The notes under the pieces are model-generated. The model was given only the letters and a program-made list of their open reading frames with translations. It was not told the DNA's origin and made no database searches. 15,515 nt of DNA. Source: Phoronis ovalis. Its lineage: Eukaryota; Phoronida; Phoronidae. The stretch covers positions 1 to 15,515 of the forward strand of contig JAOXYB010027424.1 of NCBI GenBank assembly GCA_028565635.1, given 5' to 3'. This document shows, one piece after another, positions 7,510 through 15,515 of this stretch. A program made the translations under genes and the position numbers. Positions within the stretch are counted from its first letter, which is position 1. Every line of letters begins with the position of its first letter.

Positions 7510-9640
7510 GCGAATAATTCATATAAAATAAGTCTATTTTTCTGACCTACTTGATTTTTCGTGGCCAATACACTTTATTGCTATAGCTGTGTGTAGACCA
7601 TCTGGTGACAAAATGTGGAAACTGATCTTATAATTAATCTTATTTGTGGGCCTAGCAGGTGTTCCCATTGATTGTCTTATGCCTTATATTTATATATATA
7701 TATATATTATATGGAACTACTACATACTGTGGGCACCGTGTATCAATGTTGCGGGATTTGTAACTACTTTCGCGTGTTGCCTATGTTAGTAGGACATTAA
7801 AAATATTCATTTTTGCTATAGGCGAACTACAGCTGTTATAAATAATCAGTTTTTGACAATTGTATAGGTGAGATATATTTTATTTATGTAGTTATATAAA
7901 TTATAGTTAAATCGAACTGGCGATAAACACAAAACGAAAACATTGACATTTAGCATGACATTTGATGCTATTAAGCTTAAATATCAGGACTACTAGACTA
8001 GTACACATTACATTCAAAGTAAATACGGTGGTGCGGTTTTGGCGGCTTCGATCTGTTGGTAAAATAACGTGTACAAGTGGGGTGGGTACAAGCTGTTTGT
8101 AATACACTTGCCAGAGCTTTATTGGGCATATACAGTATAGTTACCTAGTCCCTTATCTACCACTATATGAGTTGGAACAACACTGTCCATTTCACATATG
8201 TCCAGAGCAGCACAGTAGGTTATAAAACAGTACAGAACTAAAATTTTACCTTGTAAAATCTTATTGTCCTAAGTATGTTCTAAATTAAATACCTCCCGAC
8301 GTAAATTAACTGCCTGCATTTCGATAGTAAAGTCTTACTTATGTATCACCAAATTTATCCAATGATTTTGTTAATTATATATGTGAAAAATCAAAATTAT
8401 GCACAATATATAAACCTCACTGTTAAAAGTTGAACAAAGCCGGCAACTCTACATATACATGTAGATGCTGCGCCGTATAGCTATCCTTTTCCATATTGAA
8501 TGTAATGGAGATCACAATGAATGTGACCAGTAAGAACGTAATACTGGACGTTCATATGATCGAGTAGCTGTTTAAACCGTATGCCAGATCCATGAAACGG
8601 AGATGTGTGGACTATTTTGAGATGATATATCAAGCCGGGAAAGCGTTTTAAAATTGCATACTTCCAGTTTTTTTAAAGCGCGAAGTGTCCGTTTTTCGCA
8701 AGAACGAATTAGGGGGTTATATCGACAGTAACAAAATAGCGGGAAATAAATGTTATTTTCAAAAAACTTTTTATAAAAAGTCAAAAAAGACAAAAATATA
8801 TCAGGATCTTGCCGTGTAGACATTAATTTTAGAACCCAAAGCTAACCGTACAGAATTTTTGCAAGTTTGCGTTTCGTCGCGGTATAAATTCATTTGGTAC
8901 GGAGTTGATAGTAAAAAAACTAAATCAAAATTAGGTTCAAATGAAAGAGAAAAATATATCAGGAAATAAAAATGAGACTTCCTTACTAGATTTTTTTAAT
9001 ACGAAAAATGTGATAGTTACTGTAAGAAAACAAGTTTAAACGTTATTGCGTTTCTCGAAAGAAAAAAAAATTCAATTTTCAAATAAAAAATAATTTTTCA
9101 AATATCTTAAACCACTTTGAAGCAATGAGCATTTTTTAAATATGTACATTTAGATGACTCGATTTTAGAAATCTTTACCAGCTTTTCTCGTGGAAATTCC
9201 AGCACACTTATGTTGATAGTGAACGTCCCATAGTGTATGTTTTAGTTGAAATGCCTACATGTCTACTGCGATCTGTATCATTAATATTTTTTAAATTGCA
9301 TATTTGTATGATAATTTCTCACTGCGTACATACGAAGTAAATTTTTGAAATGGGTAGAAGAATACCTATTCGAAATGTCTGAGAGTTGGAAGTGCCTGCT
9401 TTTTCATTTCTCTATTATTTTCATGTATTTCCTACCGATCCTATCTTTGTATATAATTCGTGAAGTCACCTGAATAACTTATTCAGATTTTCAAATATAT
9501 TATAGACGAAACAACGGAACAAAAAATTCTAGTCTTCAGCTTTGTGTTTGCCTGACTAAATTATATTTGAACTTAATCTGGAGATATATCTATATTGTAG
9601 TCATGCTATTGTGTGATCGGAAGGTTACACAGTATCTTCG
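7510..9640. other. Intergenic region, no supported gene
   Basis: AT-rich with many homopolymer A runs around 8900-9100. Minus-strand frames at 7907-8107 and 8572-8823 lack any recognisable motif or splice support. Apart from the microsatellite, nothing is identified. Confidence 0.55.
7691..7707. repeat. (TA)n microsatellite
   Basis: About 8.5 TA units inside a longer A/T-only run (7684-7712). Confidence 0.9.
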
Positions 9641-9660
9641 TGACTTCGAGTAATTGGAGG

Positions 9661-9831
9661 CGGCCATAATCCAATGTTTGCAAGTTATTGAACTTTTGGA
9701 TCACGTGATACATCACTATCATATCAGGCTCTTCATATGCTGACGTCACGTAATTAATAATGTACGTATCTTAGTGTTGAACATACAAAGAAAATCATAC
9801 TATTTCAGATTTTCTCTGGCATGAGGTAAGT
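9661..9831 (+). promoter_or_regulatory. Candidate promoter cluster with a possible first-exon donor
   Basis: Within about 170 bp are GGCGGCCATAATCCAAT (CCAAT at 9671-9675), the E-box palindrome TCACGTGA (9701-9708), a perfect CRE TGACGTCA (9741-9748), a TTTCAG acceptor-like site (ends 9808) and ATGAG|GTAAGT, an excellent donor (9826-9831). Together they could mark a promoter and a short first exon of a rightward gene, but no downstream exon is visible in the remaining 5.7 kb. Confidence 0.25.
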
Positions 9832-10886
9832 CCTTTTATTTTATTTTTCCAGTAACTCGTAAGAATTATTTTGCTTAACAGTGTCGTATCCGAAGCACAC
9901 TGTTAGGTGTAAAATATGTACGTGAATCTTTACATATCTAACAAACCGGCTAATATGTAATTATGGTTGGTTGAATTATACCTCTTTGTTACATATATAT
10001 CTGGCTTTCGGCGGAATATTCGTTTATTTTTATAGTAAGAAACATACTAAAACTCAATGTAAAAACCAATTCATTAGAAACAGTAATATACTGATAACAA
10101 TACTGGCCAATATCCCTAGCGCCTATTGTACACTTTTATGAAAGCGACCATTGCGTGAATTATGTTGAGAAAGGCCAGTTGATATAATAACATTTTATAT
10201 TACTTGCTTTATTAGCTTCGTTTACTACAGATCCATACTTTGTCATGTTTCTTTCTTCTATGACTAATTATATACACGGACAAAAACACTAGAACAACCT
10301 CGTGATTAACATATATTTCCCAGTGGGATTACAAGAAACTGAAATAATTATATGATTTTAAAATGAAAAAAAATGTATACGTCTTTTGCATGATAATATT
10401 CATCTTGACAATGAAAGAAAGAAATATATCATATTCGTAAGTAATTAGCATTAGAGTATTTAGGGACTTTATTGAATATATTTTAACAATTTATTTTAAT
10501 GAATCTATAGGTACATCCTATTTTCAATATATACATGTACTGTGTAAAAGAGGGCTTCTCACACTCATTGCATTAATTAAGTTTCTATACAAAAGTGGTG
10601 TGTTTTTTAATTGATGCATTTTATACTTCAGTTACATTCCAAAATGTTAGCATGAATTCGTAAAACTTGATTACACACGTTTTACTCCAACAAATCAGTT
10701 ATGTTTCTTGGTTTGTCTAAAAATTATATTAAAATATAATAATTGGTTTAAGATCCATTTATCTCCATGCTCAGGAGCTCATTTGTAATTATATTACAAA
10801 AGTGATAGATCGAATGCAAATTTTTACTAAAAATCTAAAAAGAAAAATTACGAAACTGAACGTTATAAGTCAAAATGTACGAACGT
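9832..10886. other. Intergenic or intronic DNA, no supported gene
   Basis: AT-rich and densely stopped in every frame; no repeat beyond short AT runs. If the 9826 donor is real, this would be intron. Confidence 0.5.
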
Positions 10887-10933
10887 CCCGGGGGGGCACT
10901 CAAATAAATTTAGATAATCATGCTCGTTAATAA
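10887..10933 (+). repeat. Left terminal inverted repeat of the 425-bp element
   Basis: Pairs with 11265-11311 at roughly three of four positions, allowing a 1-bp gap on each side. The best-conserved blocks are GGGGGCACTC, TAATCATG and TTAATAA. Confidence 0.8.
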
Positions 10934-11264
10934 TCTAACAAAATCCTCTGGACAAGTGGTTGAAGATGTTCGCGAAATAGACCCTAGACCTATGTCGAAA
11001 TTGGAACCCTATCCAAGACCGAAATGTTCGACAAGCAAAAAGAAAAACTGGACTTACCGCGAAAATCGGACCCTAAACAAGACCTAGCAAAATAGACTTT
11101 AAACAAGATCAGTGTTGAAAACCATACCTTTTTTGGCCCCTAAGCACGCCTAAGGTTAAAAGCGATGCACACACTTTTGGTAAAAATTGCAGCTTTTACT
11201 ACTCTAAACACGTAACACGCGTGACGTGCCTGCTCCTCAAATAAATCACCCTTTTCACGCGTTT

Positions 11265-11311
11265 TTATTAAGGAACATGATTACCCACATTTTACATGAG
11301 TGCCCCCGGGG
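11265..11311 (-). repeat. Right terminal inverted repeat of the 425-bp element
   Basis: Reads TTATTAAGGAACATGATTAC on the plus strand and ends GAGTGCCCCCGGGG, complementary in reverse to the left end. It is closer to the 7336 end than the left end is (shared AAAATGTG and TTAATAAAA). Confidence 0.8.
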
Positions 11312-14300
11312 CATGTGGTATCAAATATTGTTTCCACTATTTTTAAAGCTTGTTATTTTTGAATTAATATGATACATCAAAACAAGGATGATGATGCGAA
11401 ATTGATACCAATGAGTATAAAAAATTAAAGTAGACATAGCATGTAGCACATAGAGGATAATTATGTTTAATGTCAATGTATGTGATAGTTATTAAAAAGT
11501 CTAATATCGTCTTTCCCTGATGTATTAATACTACTAATTACGGTATTAATATTTCCTGTATCCTTAAACATTAGCGTGTTTTATGCCTCCTGATTACTCA
11601 GTCATTTAGATGAAGAAAAAAATACGTCAACAAATCCGTAAAACTCACAAAACTAGCTAATAAACTCGTTGTAACGAAGCTACTCTTGATTATCCTGATT
11701 GTTACATACAAATATAGATATTTTCTCTATATTTATATCTAAACAAGCGTTTCTTTGAATAAATTAATGAATTCGTTCTTGTTCATGATTGTCTTGGCTT
11801 TTATACAGAAAATTACCAATAAGCAGTACAATGTTGAAAAACGGTATTAACATTTATGCATTAATATTACATCAAGTTGTAAATCTATTTTTCATAGATT
11901 TATCGAAACAATTGTATTATTTGTTTGCCAAAGTTTCCCTCAGGGCTTATTATTGTTGTGGGTATAACAAATGAATATATCTGCCCTTTCGCAGCTAATG
12001 ATTTAACTTATTTCAGACTTCTTCTCCGCCATTTTTTTTATTACACGACTGTAATACATTTTTGTATTGTAGCTTAAACATCAATCGCGCATAATTAATT
12101 TCAGGCCAAAAGGATGTAATGTTAAAAATGAGTATAAGGTTATAAAAACACAACATATATAAGCAAACGTTTTTTTGTTTATCTATGGTAGCATGTTATG
12201 ACTTATTAACAACGAAAACATATCTTATAGATTTATCAATATTAACCTTATAGACTGAACACATTAATTTGATCTATTGTGATCTGTTTAGCGTTTAATC
12301 CACCTTTAGTTATTTTAGTGACAAACGTCTCCACAAACATCATGTCACGACACAGAAAATCAAATTATTGATCGGTATTAGTAATGTGAGAAATTGTCAA
12401 CGCAGATGCTTTGGAGTTCGTTTCACTTTTTTAAACTAATAAATAACATTTTATAATGCCAAAAATAACTATACCAGATGCGCTCTTGTAATGTATTTAA
12501 AAATACATTAGGATCATTGTCAAACTAAATCTGTCTTTTATTTTAGCTAGATTGTCTTATTTCAAGAAATCTTATTTTGCAAACTCGAACGTTATAGTTT
12601 ATATATTGGCCGTTTTAAGGAATTAGTGTTTTAGTGTAGGAACATGTATATTAATACTACATTAATACATGCACGGATCTCTGTGTTGATCCAATCAATT
12701 TTCACATTATTTCATATAAATTACATAAAACAAATGCGTACTATTGAGAAATATTTGCATCTTATACATCAGCTCATAAAGAAATGACGAATAAATAGCA
12801 TGGCACTTTAGTATCTTGTTATCACTGAAATTTTATATTGTATTTCCCATAATGATATTTTGATAATAAGCAGTCTAATTAAAAACTAAGATATTTATAA
12901 GGCATTTAATAATTTAAATGAATAAAAGTTATAGTTTGTTTGCAATCTACTTAAGTCTGTTAAGTATAATATGTCACAAAATAAAATCTATATTTTGAAG
13001 CAAAGAGTAATCATATACGAATATATTGCGTCTGTCTCATTAAAATTGATTGAAAATGCAGCATGACACAGGCTTTCACAATATGTGTGTCCGTGTTACA
13101 TCTCCTATTAAACTACAGTAATAGTTTGATCATCAGCTTGTATAATTATCTATATTACCTCCATGCCTAAATTTGTTTCTAATAATGCGCTCACGTAAAT
13201 GTTTGTTACAGCATCGCGAATAATTAAGCTACGCAGAAGCCTGGTTGATACTTAGTGTTGCCTTTCTCGCTGATATTGAACTTAAACACATTTATAATCA
13301 AATATTAGTTCCAGCATACAGCCGTCAAAACAGCAAAGTAGTAACTTAAAAACTGAAGCAACAATTAATCCAGGAACTTTGTCAATAAACTTGTCAACAG
13401 CAATTGTGATTGTTAAAATATGAGTATGATGTTACATGACGCATTTTGCAGACCACGTGTGGTGATCCAATGTTGTTAAAATATTAATAATGTACCAATC
13501 AATTTTAAAAGTTATTTATCAGTTACTACTATATGGACATAATCTCATTACATTTAATCTAAGCAACACACAACAGGAACTTAAATTTCAGTGGTATTAG
13601 CCGTCATTGATTTTTTAATATACACGTACTAAAAAACGACATTTGATGCATTGTTCCATTAACTGATCTACAGCAGTTCATCATGTATTTCCACGTTTTT
13701 AAATTACAACTCTATCTATGCCCTCCTGAAAACTCAAAACTTTGTTTACGTTATTCCATGAAAAAAAATTAATTATGATGGATATTTTATTAATAAGCCT
13801 GTTAAATAAAATTATGTCATCTATTAGATATTCATTTTTAATAACGCTATTTAGCAATGTCGTTCTTTAAATATTTGATCGTAATTATCTAGAATAATGA
13901 AGTGCTATTTTTATAACTGATCTTTACAATAGAGTATTTTAAAATTCTAGTGTTAAATCAAATATTTAAACAGACATGAAAATTGCCTCCACAACAGTAT
14001 ACATCTCTTTGTGTTGTTTCAATACACATGAAGAGCACATAGGCGCCGTCCTTTATAACAAATCATGTATAAATGTAAAACTTTTTACCGACAAATGGCC
14101 AGGAAAAGTACTACAAAAAGGTACATAAACATCCGAGGGAAAGTAATAACAATGTAGCCACAAATGCACTTAAAGTACCTATAGAAAATAATTCTGTCAC
14201 CACACAGAAAACTTCTATCTCTGTATAATTTACTTTCTTCAATTAATACGTATGGGAAGTTGTAAATTTATTGCAATATATTTTTCCACCACTCATCTCC

Positions 14301-14333
14301 TGCCTGTAATACTCATCGACATCCGTTTGATGT

Positions 14334-14385
14334 AAATTACTCAATGCAATTTACGGAAATGCAGAAATGTAAGGCTGAGTAATTT
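14334..14385. repeat. Inverted repeat with perfect 10-bp arms
   Basis: AAATTACTCA (14334-14343) and TGAGTAATTT (14376-14385) are exact reverse complements around a 32-bp loop. A second nested pair is GTAAATT (14332-14338) with AATTTAC (14348-14354). The two pairings are mutually exclusive hairpins. Confidence 0.65.
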
Positions 14386-15046
14386 GATTGTTCTTAAAAT
14401 AAAGTAACAGCAAATGACGCTCAGTAAACCTCTCTTACGTATACATTGCATAAAATGAAAGGTGCTGGACAGAAACTATAACTGTTTTAATACAAATATG
14501 TTAGCGTTAGTAATTTTTCGGTTGAAAGATTTATAAATAACGTGTGTATATCACATTGTCATAACTGTTTCACAGAACTAAAGGTTTCTTTATATATTCT
14601 AGTAATTTAGTCCAATGAGGCTAGAATATTATTCTATATTTCTATGATTAATTTCCCTGGTTAGTAAAACATTACTTATGATTTATTGAAAAATTGATTT
14701 TCGCTTCTTACAACTCGTATAATAGCCAAAAAAATAATGGAAAATACACGTACTATGTATGATACAGTAAATTCTCGAGTAAGTTTGGATTTGTCATGCA
14801 GATATTATGCTGAGCATATTTTATTACATTTAGTTTAGAAAAATGTAGTCGTAAAGATTATTTTATGCTAGATTCGGAAGTATTCACACGCTTCCGTGTA
14901 ATCCCGAAAATCGAATGCTACTTTTAACGTTTTTGTGGAAAATTGTTGAAATGTTTCTGTGAGTGTGAGTCAGTTACAGTCCCCATCGGGATTTTAAAAT
15001 TAAGAATACGTGAATTTTAAGACATTGTTTTGCAAATTCCTATAAT

Positions 15047-15083
15047 AAGCTACCTAGTACAGTTACCTAGTTAAGCTACCTAG
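15047..15083. repeat. Phased short direct repeats (ACCTAG)
   Basis: AAGCTACCTAG at 15047-15057 and 15073-15083, with TTACCTAG centred between, giving three ACCTAG words about 13 bp apart. Confidence 0.6.
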
Positions 15084-15515
15084 CTCTATAATTTGACCTT
15101 TAGCGGATATCAACCGCAAGTAAGAAATCAAGTATCCTCATATGCAGCAGTATGAACGTGTGCGGGGTACAAATTCGACATTTATGCACATTATAAATAA
15201 TTGAATGGATGTTAATATAATTATCACAATTTTTAGTCAATATTGTCGGCAAAAATTATAACAGTTAGTTGCGAAACAAGAACTTTCCTAAAAAAAAACG
15301 GTACATTGGCAAATTAATGTGGTATATCTTAGTGCTTTAGCATTACGAGCACAGTGCATATACTAATAAATAGCTTCAACGCATATATCGGTATCAGAAT
15401 GAATATGATATTTCATTTAATGCTTTCAACTTCCAGAATAAGAATTGTGAGGCATACATAAGCAATAAAAAAAACATGGAGCACTGTCAGTCTAGATCTA
15501 GCACCGAGTTTTGCT

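Larger units (their letters stand above)
10887..11311 (+). mobile_element. Non-autonomous TIR element (MITE-like), 425 bp
   Basis: Imperfect 47-bp terminal inverted repeats: left 10887-10933, right 11265-11311. Both ends run from CCC(C)GGGGG through CACTC and TAATCATG to TTAATAA when read inward. There is no coding capacity. The interior holds degenerate subrepeats of the type GACCCTAAACAAGACC at 10980-10990, 11004-11020, 11069-11084 and 11095-11110. A second diverged copy at 7336-7500 shows this is a dispersed family. I could not define a target-site duplication because the flanks merge with the G/C runs, so the superfamily is unknown. Confidence 0.8.
11312..15515. other. Long gene-free AT-rich region
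   Basis: About 4.2 kb with stops in all frames. The only longer frame (plus strand, 11789-11974) is Leu/Tyr-rich random-looking sequence. Minor structures are an inverted repeat at 14334-14385, the hairpin CGGAAG...CTTCCG near 14876-14897, and clustered ACCTAG words at 15047-15083. No RNA gene or coding exon seen. Confidence 0.55.

Noticed and set aside
8572-8823. 83-codon minus-strand open frame
   Set aside because: Phe/Ser/Lys-rich translation of A/T runs without family resemblance.
8542-9232. Possible transposon bounded by TACTGGACGTTCA and its inverted near-copy
   Set aside because: Only 13 bp with 2 mismatches, about 690 bp apart, with no extended termini, coding capacity or second copy in the window.
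1-15515. CRISPR array, operon, phage or other prokaryotic system
   Set aside because: No regularly spaced repeats of the right kind; introns and a poly(A) signal show a eukaryotic nuclear locus.

Overview
The window looks like nuclear DNA from an animal. It is AT-rich and gene-poor, and its one clear gene is split by spliceosomal GT-AG introns. That gene encodes a microsomal cytochrome P450 of the CYP2 type. The A+T richness, the short introns (220-511 bp), the TIR elements with G-rich ends and the frequent ACATGTA-type words suggest a marine invertebrate, perhaps a lophotrochozoan such as a bivalve. That placement is an inference and cannot be settled from this sequence alone.

Layout. Positions 1-2170 are intergenic, with a 32-bp tandem duplication, a short palindrome and weak hints of exons or promoters. 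Positions 2241-5281 (minus strand) hold a complete P450 coding region in five exons. The splice junctions restore one 504-residue reading frame with every P450 signature intact. A poly(A) signal lies about 40 bp past the stop. A TATA-like box lies about 140 bp upstream of the ATG, followed by a tiny upstream ORF. Farther upstream of the gene are an 81-bp tandem duplication (5524-5675) and a palindromic nuclear-receptor-like site (5769-5787). From about 5800 to 15515 I find no convincing protein-coding exon. This half contains two copies of one non-autonomous TIR element, a full-length one at 10887-11311 and a truncated, inverted one at about 7336-7500. It also holds a (TA)n microsatellite, small inverted repeats and one promoter-like cluster near 9660-9830.

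How it fits together. The P450 is the only gene I can support. It would be an ER-anchored monooxygenase that takes electrons from NADPH-P450 reductase; its substrate is unknown. Its four introns sit where I recall four of the eight introns of vertebrate CYP2 genes, so the gene appears to descend from the ancestral CYP2 structure with some introns missing. I found no CRISPR array, operon, rRNA or tRNA, and nothing resembling a new multi-gene system.
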